DNA of 64,000 bases from Agapetus fuscipes (lineage: Eukaryota; Arthropoda; Insecta; Trichoptera; Glossosomatidae): the NCBI GenBank assembly GCA_951799405.1, contig OX637337.1, positions 18,536,347 to 18,600,346 of the forward strand, given 5' to 3'. Below are positions 1 to 10,496 of the stretch, piece after piece. Within the stretch, counting starts at the first letter, position 1. Each line of letters begins with the position of its first letter. Under the pieces are notes generated by a model. The model did not search any database, had not been told where the DNA came from, and was given only the letters and a program-made list of their open reading frames with translations. Both the position numbers and the translations under genes were made by a program.

Positions 1-664
1 CAAATTTTAAATTATTAAATATAATTTCATTACAAATTAAATAATAAATAAAAGAATAAAATGAAAATTTAATTTATCATAAAATATAAGCCTTAGGTTA
101 ATATTTTGAGCACGCAATCAAAAGGCTGTGGATTCGATTACAAAACTACTATCTAATTTTACAAAAATAATCAAATACAATCTTGAAATGGCTAAACGTA
201 TGCAAACAATAGCTTTGACTAGCGTGTTTGAAATAAAATAACAATCCCTTGCAACAGATGTCATCGGTCATTATTACATAATAATTTATTAAAATCATAA
301 AAAAATGATGACCAAGTTCAATTTCAATATTTATCTTTTTTTTAAAAAGAATATTCTAGTGTGTTTATATTATCTGAAAATGTTGTAATATGCGCTATCA
401 TAGAAAGTTTGGGAAACCCTCCATCAGCTCCCCCCCAGACTGGGGAGAGCAGACTTTATCCGGGAATTTCCTGAGATTTTTATTTCTTCCGGATAACAAT
501 ACTTATTCTCAGCGTAAGTGATTGTAAGTGAAAATTTCACTTGTTTTTCTTCGCATTGTATTTGATGGTTCCTTTCCTTTTCTCATCACATTTATTTAAT
601 AAATTAAAATTAGAAAGACCGTTGTTTACGACGGAAATACATTGATTGTTTCTTTTAAGCAAGG
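1..664. other. Unassigned AT-rich stretch
   Basis: I see no gene or repeat that I can name. A short C-rich patch with a small dyad lies near 427-450. Confidence 0.4.
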
Positions 665-745
665 CCGGACCGAACTATAGTCTAGTGGTTAACGCTTTGG
701 ATCACTCGGACTTCAGTTAATTCTTGACGGAGAACAAAAAAAAAT
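665..745 (+). mobile_element. SINE-A tRNA-like head, degenerate
   Basis: A tRNA-like head with an A-box-like stretch (TAGTCTAGTGGTTAA) and an ending that resembles the GGAGCACAA end of SINE-A heads. The B box is decayed. The SINE-A body does not follow directly, but a body fragment lies at 985-1270, with a Penelope-like motif in between. Confidence 0.4.
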
Positions 746-844
746 AACGTATTGTATTGATTAGGTTTAAGTTAGAATTACGGTCGTTTGACATTTTGAC
801 AATTATATTAATTTTTAAAACTGAACAAATTTCAAAACTTAATT

Positions 845-955
845 TCAGTTCATCCTCAGTCGTCGTGCAGAGAGGATGTTCTCCTGAAGACGTCGGCTAC
901 GTCGCTGACGAAACGTCGAGAATGATGTAAGTTCTCTCTAAACGGTTCGTATTGT
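845..955 (+). other. Penelope-like / hammerhead-like terminal motif
   Basis: CTGAAGA at 884-890 is followed by a stem (GTCGGC/GCTGAC) closed by a TACGTC loop and then GAAAC at 910-914, followed by GTCGAGAAT and a downstream GTTCTC. CUGANGA plus GAAA are the two core boxes of hammerhead ribozymes, which are known in Penelope-like retroelements. Here an extra C precedes the stem, so the fold is not canonical. The same block recurs at 6985 (minus), 8774, 9719, 15070 (minus) and 40825. Confidence 0.45.
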
Positions 956-984
956 ATTGATTTTTTTTTTTAGATTGATAAAGC

Positions 985-1270
985 ATTACTGCCTTTATCA
1001 AAGACCGGTCAGCAAAGGTTCACCCAGCCTAACAGCAACTGGATCTAGCTGGAAAGATGGCGCTTTCTATAGCGACCACCAAGCGCATACAACTCTCTTA
1101 CAGGGTGGGACTGTCAATTAGGCTTTTAATATCTTATGACAAAGCACCATAAGAGAACCGTTGCGTCGAGATTCCAGGCTGCTGGAACTGGTTTGAGATA
1201 GAGTGCTCTTGAGGTTTGTTTCAACCAAAACAGCGCACACCAAATAAATTATCCAAATATTTATTTATTC
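985..1270 (+). mobile_element. SINE-A body and tail, 5'-truncated
   Basis: Matches the SINE-A body: GACCGGTC, then the 'cagcaactgg' segment, 'ggcgctttctatagcgac', and the tail 'aacagcgcacaccaaataaat'. About 100 bp of unrelated or rearranged sequence sits before the tail. Confidence 0.5.
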
Positions 1271-2204
1271 ACATTATTGAGGACGAATTTTTGGTTGCCT
1301 CCCTTGCTGCCCGATGCTTAAGATTTTTTTTTTAACTATGAGTTGAGAGTCTTATAACAACATATCAAATAAATAAATAAAATGCAAGGAAAACTTGAAA
1401 TATGATGATGTACGGCAGTTTAATCTGAAAATAAAATTTTAAATTAGATTTTTATTGGCCGCACTCACAAAGTTCAGGAAATCATAAAGGACAACTTTTC
1501 TCTGCATAAACAAGGGCACTAATGTTTTTCATGTTCGCATTGTTTTATAGGTTGGACATTATCAAGTTAGAAAACAACTCGAGCCATATAATTGAGTCGA
1601 TAAAAGCATCAAGCGCCCGCAGGAGAAAATTTCTCGTTTTGCGATACGTTATGATGTTAAAGGTTTGTGAAAAATCTGAAAGTTCCGACCTCGAACAGAG
1701 CTAGAAACAAATTCGTAAAGTGTGTGCACTTTTAAAATCCATAATGTCGCTTTTGTAGCATTGATCATGGTTTCATTTTAGTATGTGTTACTTCCCTTTA
1801 TTTTAACACATATCGATTTATTATGTTTATGTCTGATAACTGACGATGTGCAGCCTGTCCGTCAAAACTGTAGTAGGTACGTTAATAAATTGTACTCATC
1901 GTGTAACCATTTATGTTTTATTTGTACAAAAAAAAAATATTCTAATTTCCCAGTTTGAGAGTTTTCGGCTTCACTATAAATAAAAATTTGTTTCTTAAAA
2001 AAAAATCGATCTCAAGAGAAATGGTTGATGTAAGTCTGTCTACACCACTAAAATGCCTGTAAAAATGAGTAGTCATAACTCAAAAATGAACTCAAACAAT
2101 AAAAATAAATGCTACTAAGCTCCACGTTTATATTAACTTTTGTGTGACCCAGGAATCACCTGTGGTGTGTGGCGCCTATTTTTTTTCACAGACAAGTGTG
2201 CTGG
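1271..2204. other. Unassigned AT-rich stretch
   Basis: No family-like coding sequence and no named repeat seen. The short open frame at 1522-1704 has no recognisable domain and is probably chance. Confidence 0.4.
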
Positions 2205-2440
2205 TCTAATCCAATCACTTCACTTGAAGTTGAGTTTTCCCAGCTCTCCACAAAGCTGGTTTTCATCTCTTAAGAAGGCTTAATAAACAATGTCAGTTTT
2301 ACTGGATTTTTTTTCTTTTTAGTTTAAAACTGGAAATCGTTTCTGATTCCCTTGGTGAAACCCCTAGCCTTCTGGCATGGAATGCACGCATTCTACTAAC
2401 TGAACTATCACCTGGACTGAATCTTTTAAAAGTATTGTTT
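2205..2440 (-). mobile_element. SINE-B copy, degenerate
   Basis: Reading on the minus strand it begins with a decayed tRNA-like head (TCCAGGTGATAGTTCAGTTAGTAGAA, with the GCATTCCATGCC core), followed by the family body with 'gctgggaaaactc' and the 'cttcacttgaagtt' stretch. The 3' end of the family is missing. Confidence 0.55.
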
Positions 2441-2936
2441 TATTCTATGTTATAGTTTATTAAGTTTAAAAAAAACTTTTGTAAATAAACGCTGAAATTT
2501 CAAAGCACTTATAATTTCATCATATTTGGAATTGGCTTTATGTGTTCCTTAAAATTCAGTATATTTTTTCCAGAGTTTTCCTACATTACATTCGGTACAA
2601 AAAGTAAGCTCTGTTTTCATCCCTCTATCCCTCTATCCCCACCCCCTGCCCTTCTTACGCCCCCTTGCTACCCCCTCCTTTGAACAAACGAAAAAATCCC
2701 ATTACCAGTTTGCACACTTCCCGCGCGAGTTGTGCAATAAAAACATTAAAATGTCTAGAAAGAGGACCGCCCAGGAAACGACCCTGTTGATCATATCAGT
2801 GGTTTGTAGGAAAATGCACCATTGTTTCTGAAAATTGAGAATTATCTTTCTCAAAACATTTTAATGATAAATTTATTGCTATTTTTCATAAATATTTTTG
2901 TGTTTTTTGTTTTTTTTTTAAAGGTACTAGCAATAC
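2441..2936. other. Unassigned stretch with C-rich patch
   Basis: No gene or named repeat seen. A C-rich, purine-poor patch lies at about 2622-2690. Confidence 0.4.
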
Positions 2937-3352
2937 CCAACGTCAACGACGTTACCATGTTGAAAGCACCGGTTCCCATAGATCACCGAAGTTAAGCAAC
3001 ATTGGGCGCGGATAGTACTTGGATTGAACCGCTCAGGTACACCGCGTGTCGTTGGCATCTTGGACCGGTCCGTAGTCCGTAGTGGCACCACTTCGGACTC
3101 GTAAATGGAAGGTTGTGGATTCGGATCCCGGCGGAGCACAAAATATACCATTTATATTTCGAATGTGCTCTTCGCTGGGTTGAAAAATTCATAAACCTTT
3201 ACCAAAGACCGGTCACTGAAAGGTCCATCCAACCTTACAACAACTGGGTCTTGCTTGAGAATTGGCGCTTTCTACAGCGACGACCAAGCTCGCAGAGGGC
3301 TCTTGAGGTGTGATACACACAAAAACAGCGCTCACCAAATAAATCATCCTAA
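2937..3352 (+). mobile_element. 5S-tRNA composite SINE (5S + SINE-A, tail type a)
   Basis: Three modules in order. (1) A nearly full-length 5S-rRNA-like unit (about 2940-3059) with the 5S hallmarks GATCACCGAAGTTAAGCAAC and ACACCGCGTG...TTGGCAT; its C box is mutated (TTGGATTGAACCG). (2) A tRNA-like head (about 3063-3140) with a decayed B box and GGCGGAGCACAA end. (3) The SINE-A body ('cgctgggttgaaaaattc', 'accggtc', 'cagcg...ccaagctcg') ending in the type-a tail (CTCTTGAGGTGTGA, then 'caaataaatca') and an ATT repeat. Both 5S and tRNA modules would carry internal pol III promoters. It is not a 5S gene, because it is fused to the SINE and is diverged. Companion copies are at 18236 and 61314. Confidence 0.8.
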
Positions 3353-3585
3353 TATTATTATTATTATTAATACCCAGCTTGTAATAAAAATGCGAAAAAA
3401 ACGTTTGTAGTTTGGTCGACATCAAACTTCACAAGAACCATTCTGAGAATATACTCTCTGAAAATTTAACTGAAAATTTGTTGAATGAGTTAGGATTCTG
3501 TGGTGAACATGCATTTGGAATCAATTTGGAGCAGCCTTTCGCAGCACGAGGTAAAACAAATATTTATTGAAATATTGACATTGAC

Positions 3586-3777
3586 ATGGATGTCGTGGTA
3601 GAGGAAGACCGAGAAAGGTATGGATGGACCAAATATCCGAAATTGCGAATGAATGGAATATCCAGAGTCATAATAAAAGAAGAGCTTGTATGAAGAAGGT
3701 TATGACTCTGGAGGAAATGAAAGAAGTATGTAAGGATAGAAAGAAATGGCGGTTGATCTGTGATGTTGGCGGCTAGG
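3586..3777 (+). pseudogene. RTE-like reverse transcriptase, C-terminal scrap
   Basis: About 63 codons of the extreme C-terminus (GRGRPRKVWMDQ-like start, then an Arg/Lys-rich tail ending CDVGG) in frame to the stop. All catalytic RT motifs are absent because of the 5' truncation. It matches the C-terminus of the ORF at 29108-30313 residue for residue over most of its length, so both derive from the same active family. Confidence 0.75.
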
Positions 3778-4130
3778 GTTTGTTAAAGTAAAATTGGTTT
3801 TATGATTTGGTTTTTTATGTCCATGTATATATTGTTGTTTATTGATTTTACAGATGTAATTTGCCATGTATGTTCCTTGACTTATAGGTTGTTATGCGGC
3901 TGACCACCCATACTGTAAAAAAATTGGTTCACTTTGCCAATGTCACCCCTGTTTCAGGGAAGGACGGCAAGAGTTGCAAGGCTTATGTTCATTTGAGATT
4001 GGGTTTTTATATTGTAGGTCCACATGCGGCATGTGTTAGCGCGAAATTATACATGTCTGCTTGTGGGAATGCATTTAATATAACTCTTAAATGATATATA
4101 TCTTTGCAGCTTAGATTAGATTAGATTAGA
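3586..4130 (+). mobile_element. RTE-like LINE, 5'-truncated 3' end
   Basis: Starts inside the reverse-transcriptase ORF (homologous to the C-terminus of the ORF at 29108-30313, minus), reaches its stop codon TAG at 3775-3777, then runs through the 3' UTR to a tail of about four TTAGA units (4111-4130). Target-site duplication: TTGAC at 3581-3585 and at 4131-4135, extendable to TTGACAT if the first two element bases are shared. The clean tail and TSD mark it as a fairly recent target-primed insertion. Confidence 0.8.
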
Positions 4131-4764
4131 TTGACATCAAACTTTACGCAAATAACTTAGAAGGTATTTTACGTGATTTATGAAAATTGGATCTACACCC
4201 TGTTGAACTTTGTAGCAAGGTATAAGAAACCATAATTCAAATACATTCAAACGAAAATAGAAATCATATTACCTTATAAAATTCTCTGGACAGAAAGATA
4301 GACCAAATTTAACAGTATGCGCGGTTTGCCTTACAATAATTGTTATTGCTTTCATTTTACAAATACAAAAAATTTTAAAAAAAAATCTCATACAAAGTTG
4401 AAGCTAAAAACTAGGTAGCACAATTCAAAGTTCAGTGCAAAAGTTGTACCATAGTCCATTACAGCTAAATCGTAAAAACTAAACTAATATAAAATTATAT
4501 TATGGCGCCGGGGGCGGTAAAAACCTGGATGCGCCAATGGTGAAAACATGACTCTAAAACCATGGTAAGCATTTATGGTAGTTTCATGATGTTTGAATAC
4601 ACAAATAAAATGTATGAAAACTTTTAAATTTGTATGAAATGTACTGAAATAATTAGAAATCAAAATATTGATCTTTAAAAGAAAAAATAATTGATTCATT
4701 GTCCAGTTATTAGTGGTGACGCCCTCGTAAGTGCCAAAAATTAAAACTTTATGCGTTCAAAAAT
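4131..4764. other. Unassigned AT-rich stretch
   Basis: No named repeat or gene found between the RTE-like copy and the next SINE. Confidence 0.35.
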
Positions 4765-5098
4765 TCATAAATCTTTATCAAAGCTACCTATCCACAAGAA
4801 ATCTTGTGCGGGAAACTCCCTAGATTTCAGAGACTTTAGGGGTCTTTGACACTTGCAGTAGAGCCGCAGAGGATTTTAAGAGCTTGGTCGTGGCTTCAAA
4901 GCGCCAGTACTCAAGCAAGACCCAGTTGCTGTAAGGTTGGATGGATCTTGAGACTTTGGTGAAGGTTGTATGAATTTTTCAACCCAGCGAAGAGCATATT
5001 TTGAAAATATAAATGATATTTTTTTTATGCTCCGCCGGGATTTAAATCACAACCTTCCATTTACGAGTCCGAAGTGCTGTCACTGGACTACAGACCTT
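4765..5098 (-). mobile_element. SINE-A copy, tail type b
   Basis: On the minus strand: a tRNA-like head (GGTCTGTAGTCCAGTGACAG, B box decayed, then CGGCGGAGCATAA), the body with 'cgctgggttgaaaaattc', then the type-b tail with 'ctaaagtctctgaaatctag' and 'gggagtttcccgcacaag'. The type-b tail is the one shared with the LINE fragment at 59739. Confidence 0.7.
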
Positions 5099-5309
5099 AC
5101 TATACTACCTAATTACACTACCTAACAACACTAGCTACTAAAACAACCTTTGTTGGCATGTTTTAGCCAAATTTCTAGTTACATAACTCTAGATTTCATG
5201 TTGAATTGCCCTTTAACCGCAAAAGAGCTACTAGGTACTTACTATTGTAACCGTATCTTGCTGCTGTTACACTAGGGGTGGCTGGTACCTCAGCACATGT
5301 ATCTCTAAT

Positions 5310-5670
5310 TTATTATTCCTTGCATATTTCTTTCATCTCTTCAACATTCATCACTTTCTTCAAACATACACTTCTCTTATTCGCACTTTGCAGGTTCCAT
5401 TCCTTTGCAATCTCACCTGTTTTATCCGTCCATTCATTTCTCGGCCTTCCCCTTCCAAGCTTTTCATTGACATTTTATCATCAGCCATTCTACCAAGATG
5501 TCCAAACCATCGTCCATCGTGCTTTTTTGTACTTTTATTTTTATATTCTCTTTTACACCACACTCGTTCATCCCCCAATCATTGCCGACTTTACCATTTA
5601 ATGTCTTTCCATTCATTGCTCTCAGATAAGCCATTCCAACCATATGAAACCCGGAATAAAACATTGAGCC
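5310..5670 (-). pseudogene. RTE-like LINE ORF C-terminus, degenerate
   Basis: Two overlapping minus frames (5464-5664 and 5360-5578) together carry the family C-terminal pattern in order: NECGVKENIKIKVQKS, then RWFGHLGRMADDKM, then an EWN-like segment, compared with KECGAKESVKVKIKRSLLRW in the ORF at 29108-30313. A frameshift separates the halves. It is more diverged than the 3586 and 28751 copies, so it is older or from a related family. No RT catalytic motif is present. Confidence 0.6.
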
Positions 5671-6344
5671 ATTCCTATCTACTGCATTTATATAAAAAAA
5701 AAGGAAACTAAATCTCTCACTAGGTGTGCTATTGTTTCTTTTGCATATATTTTTCTATTTACGTGATATAGGGAAGCACGCATTTTATACTAAGGGGTAC
5801 TTATGTACATATTATGAGGATTATTTTTTATTCTTATCAGTATTAAAAACAGGTTTATTTTAAATTTACTCAGACAGTCGATGCGTTTTTAGGTGAAATT
5901 TTACACACGGCATGGCAGAATGAAAAATCACGATTCCCACCATCCAATCAAGCAAATCGCGTCCTAGTCTGATTGGACAATTAAAAAACAAGCGATGACA
6001 GGGCTGTCTGCTGTGATAGTTATTGTACGCACCCACACGGGGGTAGCTGGTGGCAATAGTTGTGTTTAGAGATATTGAGGGGGGGGGGGGAGCGTTTTGG
6101 GGGGCCAGCCAAATGGAAAACGAAATTGCTTCCAGACCCACCCCTAACTGGAAAAGAGTCCTGGGCAACCTTTGGCAGAAAAAAAAAGATTCACGTCAAT
6201 TTTTATTTTGAAACTTTTGTACATTGAGTACGTTAATAACCCTCATCCCAACGTAAATTTAAGGTAAGAATGAACCAAAGATCCTTTTAGACTTGGCTGT
6301 TGATTCTATAATCTATCTATCCATGTATTATTCAAGTTTCAAAG
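5671..6344. other. Unassigned stretch
   Basis: No nameable element. A G run (about 6079-6090) lies inside an unexplained GC-richer patch at 5870-6165. Confidence 0.35.
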
Positions 6345-6535
6345 ATATTTTGACATTACAGCGCATCTTTGATGCATGCCCACAAGCAGGCATATGCAAG
6401 CTTGCGCTTACACATGCTGCATGTCTACACACAAAATAAAGCAAACCTCACATGCATATAAACTTTACAACTCTGCTGCCTTTCCCTGAAACCGGCGGCA
6501 TTGGCAAAAGTGAACCAAGTTTTAACATATTGAAG
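6345..6535 (-). mobile_element. RTE-tail repeat, degenerate
   Basis: Matches the RTE-like 3' UTR on the minus strand ('tgcccacaagcagg', 'cttacacatgctgcatgt', 'tttccctgaaaccgg', 'ggcattggcaaaagtgaacc'). Confidence 0.6.
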
Positions 6536-6984
6536 GCCGTTCATATGTTTTTTTAGCTAGCCTTATAACACATCAAAGAATTTGTAATATGGCTAGAAAC
6601 GATAGGGTGGATGGTGGCTAACTTAAAATATGTTGTTCTGTAGGATGGATGACAGCCCATCGGTTGGCTTTCACTTGCAGGCTGTACCCCTGTACGTGGT
6701 TTCGCGCTCCCGCGTATTATGTGAGCCTGTTACTTGGCCCATTGAAAACATTGCAAACTCGTTAAAAACTTGATGCCCCGGCACGTTATATTGCTGAGGC
6801 GATACTTTAGCAGCAGGAGGAAGAGGACGAGGCTCAGAGAGCAGGGGCACATCTTCACATTACAACCTGGAGCCCTCTCCAGCTTCCAGAAGAGCAGAGA
6901 AACTTGGATATGCTCTGACAAATGCAATGTGGACCTAGGTATTAACTTAAAAAACTAATCGCTTTATTCGAAAATAAAGCAAAA
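6536..6984. other. Unassigned stretch with GC-richer patch
   Basis: No recognisable gene. 6770-6900 is GC-richer than its surroundings (a run encoding mainly Arg/Glu/Ser in several frames), with no domain seen. Confidence 0.35.
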
Positions 6985-7055
6985 TCGTCACGTAAGAGCT
7001 TACATTATTCTCGACGTTTCGCTGACGTTGTAGCCAACGTCTTCAGGGCACCGAA
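6985..7055 (-). other. Penelope-like / hammerhead-like terminal motif
   Basis: On the minus strand: CCTGAAGACGTTGGCTACAACGTCAGCGAAACGTCGAGAATAATGTAAG arrangement, i.e. CTGAAGA, short stem, GAAAC. Family as at 845. Confidence 0.45.
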
Positions 7056-7689
7056 ATATAATATCGTTTGCGGTACTAATATGTACCATTATCATGTAAA
7101 AGTACATCTGCATACGTGTAATGTTTAAATGAGTTACTCTTAAAAAAATGGGAAATTACTCATTGCTTCAAATAATGAATTTGTTCACTGAAATAAAGAA
7201 TTTTAACAGTGTTAATACGCAACCCCTTAAAATTTTAACATATTATTTTATTTCAACACCACAAAAAATGAGAATAAAGAGAAAAAAATACATTGTATGT
7301 AAATAAATACGAAAACAAATCTTCGCATACACATTTCCAAAAAATACAAACATCTTTCTAAATTTCCACCTGAGGGACGTCAAGACGATACGTTACCTTT
7401 GGCCATCCACTCGAAACAATAAGCAGAGAAATTGGCATGAAGGCAGGTAGCGGAAGCCTTCTATGTAAATATTCTGGACCCCCTCATGGACAAGTGCGCA
7501 CCACGCACCGTCAGGCACGCTCATGGTCCAGCGATGACCACTGGACTACCGAACACAACTCACAAGAGAGCATTCTTCTTAGTCTCTGTATACAGTGTAC
7601 GAGATGTATCTACTTTTATTTGTGAGTGATTTCAAAGTAGTTTCTGGAGCACCGCGAGTTTTCGTTATTCTGTTTTTAAATAAGACTTC
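7056..7689. other. Unassigned stretch
   Basis: No named element. A small open frame at 7437-7625 has no recognisable domain. Confidence 0.35.
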
Positions 7690-8010
7690 TGATTTCATGT
7701 AATTCTAAGGTTTATGGCACTTGTTGTAGTGCCTCAGACGTCTTAGTGAGGTAGCGTTTGATGTCCAGATCATTTGAAGCAGGGGTTAAGCCACGTAGTG
7801 TAATGTTTCATTTGTTTTAAGGCACAGAGAGAAAGTGGCGATTTATGTTGGATTTGAATAAACCAGGATTAAATTGGGATGGGAATACAGATGACGGTAA
7901 ATCATTTTATTAAAGGGCAGTTTGGCAAAGACATATTGAGTCGTGAAGCCGACAAGTTTCATGGTTTTTTCGTCGACTGCAAAGAAATGAATTGCTCATA
8001 TTGTAACAAG
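7690..8010 (-). pseudogene. Partner-LINE ORF2 C-terminus and 3' end, degenerate
   Basis: Aligns by eye with the fragment at 59739-60181: the tail 'tttatggcacttgttgtagtgcc', the 'agagaaagtggcgatttatgttgga' segment, and the 'ggacagtttggcaaagac' segment that encodes the TVRLWNELP-like motif on the minus strand. Frames are broken. Confidence 0.5.
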
Positions 8011-8773
8011 AAATGGAGGAATAAGTGAGATTTCTTTATCAGAACACCAAAATAAGAGACCAACTCTTGTTATGTACTGAAGAAACTGCAAAACCATCAT
8101 GCTCTAATTTTTTCACTTTTTTATGATATCCACATGATTAAACACGTTGTATGAGACACGTTCTTAGACTTATAAATGGATTATTATGAAGCAGACCACC
8201 ATTATTGAAAAAAAAAAAATAATGCATTTAAAATATAACAACGTTCATATACGAGTAGATAAATTCCATTAAAATTAAGGATATTTTACAATTGATCCTA
8301 ATCTTAAATACATTTCTGACGTTGGCAAGGAATTCCTCGGATGGTGAAAACTGAAAACTTGCATAATATATCACGGCATGTTTTTGTTCCGACAAAGCTG
8401 GCTCAGTATTAATACCATATAACAGAACTTGCATGTGAGACCGTAAAGGAGATGTATTACAAGCGATGACGAAAGAAAGCATGCGGGGAGATGGGGTTAC
8501 TCCTACCACTTATTGTTTTTTTCTTTCCAAAAATTGTTTTCGAATAGTTTAAAAACTAGTGAAGAAGAAATGTTGCAATATTCTAATGACTCATTATTCT
8601 TAAAGTCCCAAGGGAAATTTCTCTTTAATTATTCAACAGACTTAAAAACCCTTGCCATCATATCGGACCACATGGGACGCTTGAGAAAAGGCAAACATTT
8701 TTTTTCTGTAGCTAACGTCAAATGACGTTTGCTCGCTGAGATAAAAGTTCCAAATTCAAAAATGTTCCGAGTC
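8011..8773. other. Unassigned AT-rich stretch
   Basis: No gene or family match seen. The frames at 8228-8509 and 8513-8725 have no recognised domain. Confidence 0.35.
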
Positions 8774-8882
8774 CAGTTCAGTTCATCAATCCGTTGTTCA
8801 GAGAGGGTGTCTTCTGAAGACGTTAGCTACGTCGCTAACAAAACGTCAAGTATAATATAAGTTCTCTTATAACGGCTCGTCA
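8774..8882 (+). other. Penelope-like / hammerhead-like terminal motif
   Basis: Same block as 845-955, including the upstream 'cagttcatc...cagagagg' and the downstream GTTCTCTTATAACGGCTCGT. CTGAAGA, a 6-7 bp stem and a TACGTC loop are intact, but the GAAAC box has mutated to AAAAC. Confidence 0.45.
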
Positions 8883-9718
8883 ATATCCAAATAAAAATTG
8901 TAACTGTGTAGCTATTATAAATGTAAATATATTCCAAGCCAATTGGAAGAACTTACTTTTCTTTCAATAATTTGACTGATGATGTCTGGAAAGCAGTCAA
9001 AAGTGCTTAATCATAATACTGGTTCATTTATAGTTCCAAAATTAATGTTCTGTATTAAATTTCAAGCATTATTTAATGCCTTCTTCCATTTACATATTTC
9101 CTCATGCATCCCATTTTATCACAATTTTACCAATTTTTTCGTCATCTTTACATAAGTTACCTTGCAAAAACACTTTCATCATCCAATCTTCACACCATCT
9201 CATCCCACTCCAAATTATTTAACATATTTTTAAATTGTTACTTTTTATTCATAATGCAAACTTGCCCCACATCCCCTTTTTCTTGATATATTCAAAAACA
9301 TTCGCACAGTTGGGCGCTTGTGATATTTGCATGTTCCTTGAAGCATGCCACTTACATGCGCTCCCTCAAGCATGAGTCAAAAATACTCGGACATGTCAAA
9401 AGGTAGCAACTTGTCAAATGTGGCAACTTGTCAAAAGTAGCGTAATGTCAAGTTACCTGGACATGATGTAATGTTTATTTGGACGTGTCAAAATTGTGCG
9501 GGACCCGGAAAAAATAACTTGGCCGAAGGTGAAAGAACCAATGAAAATTCTCTATTCCATTTTTATGTATGTACATTGTAAGTTTTTTTTATGTAGGTAC
9601 ATTGTATTATGTTAATTATAAGCAATAAGGAGTAACAAAACATCAACATGTTAAAAAAAGGATTTATTCGTTAATTCATTTTAAAAAATACGGGTATTAG
9701 AAGTTTACTTTATCTTCG
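8883..9718. other. Unassigned stretch
   Basis: No gene seen. About 9390-9500 holds a short degenerate repetition of 'cttgtcaaa(a/t)g' type units. Confidence 0.35.
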
Positions 9719-9845
9719 TTTGGTTGGCATCATAACCAACTTCCACAGGAGACAATCTTGTTGTGCGGTGAGCAAGGATAAACTGTTTACCAAGCGAAAC
9801 GTCGAGATTTAAGTATTTTTTCTAGAAGCAGTTCGTGTTATCCTT
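9719..9845 (+). other. Penelope-like terminal motif, variant
   Basis: TTGGTTGGCATCATAACCAAC dyad, then a bulged stem ending AAGCGAAACGTCGAGATTTAAG and 'agcagttcg'. It shares GCGAAACGTCGAG with the other motifs, but its 5' box is different. Confidence 0.35.
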
Positions 9846-9952
9846 TTTAAAAATTATTTTAATAGGTAAACTTGTCTAACCTGTCATGCAAAACTTGTTT
9901 CAAATAAGTTGGTTTTCGGTTTACTACTTACATCTTACTCGTAATAACGCAA

Positions 9953-10275
9953 ACGCAACTAAGCTACACATATAGTGTAACTTCTTGCCGCGTTATCCCC
10001 GAAGGGGTCGCATGTGGCGAGTTGAACCCATTTATTTTTACAGGTAAGGGGGCCGGCCTTACGCCAACCACTTCAGTTGAAGTGGAGGTTTCCCAGCTCC
10101 CGAGAGTACTGGTACTCATTTCTTTTGAAGGCTGAGTAAATCTTGCCGGTATTTTATTTTGGGGTTTGAAATAAACACTGAAACGGAAAATCATTTCTGA
10201 CACCCTCGATGGGATTCGAACCCGAGCTTTCGGCATGGAATGCAAGCACTCTACCACCTGAGCTATCGACCGGAC
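9953..10275 (-). mobile_element. SINE-B, near full length
   Basis: Reads on the minus strand from a tRNA-like head (TCCGGTCGATAGCTCAGGTGG, anticodon-loop core GCATTCCATGCC which would read TCC, i.e. Gly-like; B box GGTTCGAATCC) through 'aaaataccggcaagatttac', 'gctgggaaacc', a pair of short complementary arms around 'ttcaactgaagt', 'ttacctgtaaaaataaa' and the conserved end 'cgaccccttcggggataac' ... 'tagcttagttgcg'. About 320 bp. Confidence 0.85.
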
Positions 10276-10496
10276 ATAATAAAATGCTGAAATACTCACA
10301 CTATTATTAAGAACAAATCCTTCACTACATATTTTTTTCTAGCAAGTTCAAGTGTCAATCTACAAATGGCTCTTCAGAAAGACAGTACCCCTAGTGTAAG
10401 ATATTATTTAAATTCCCCACTTTCACGTCAATAAAAAAAAAATATGTATGGAAGATACAATGGCAGTTATAGTGAATGATTTCGTTTCATTAATTC

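Noticed and set aside
2940..3059. Genuine 5S rRNA gene
   Set aside because: The C box is mutated, the 3' end runs into a tRNA-like SINE head, and the same fusion occurs at two other sites.
3113..3313. Open frame across the composite SINE
   Set aside because: It lies inside the tRNA/SINE-A body; similar frames appear in other SINE copies because of shared sequence, not coding selection.
4111..4130. Telomere-like repeat
   Set aside because: The unit is TTAGA, not TTAGG, is only four copies long, and sits at the 3' end of an RTE-like copy flanked by a TSD.
5866..6168. 100-codon minus frame with Pro-rich stretch
   Set aside because: The Pro run is encoded by a G homopolymer; no domain, no splice or start context.
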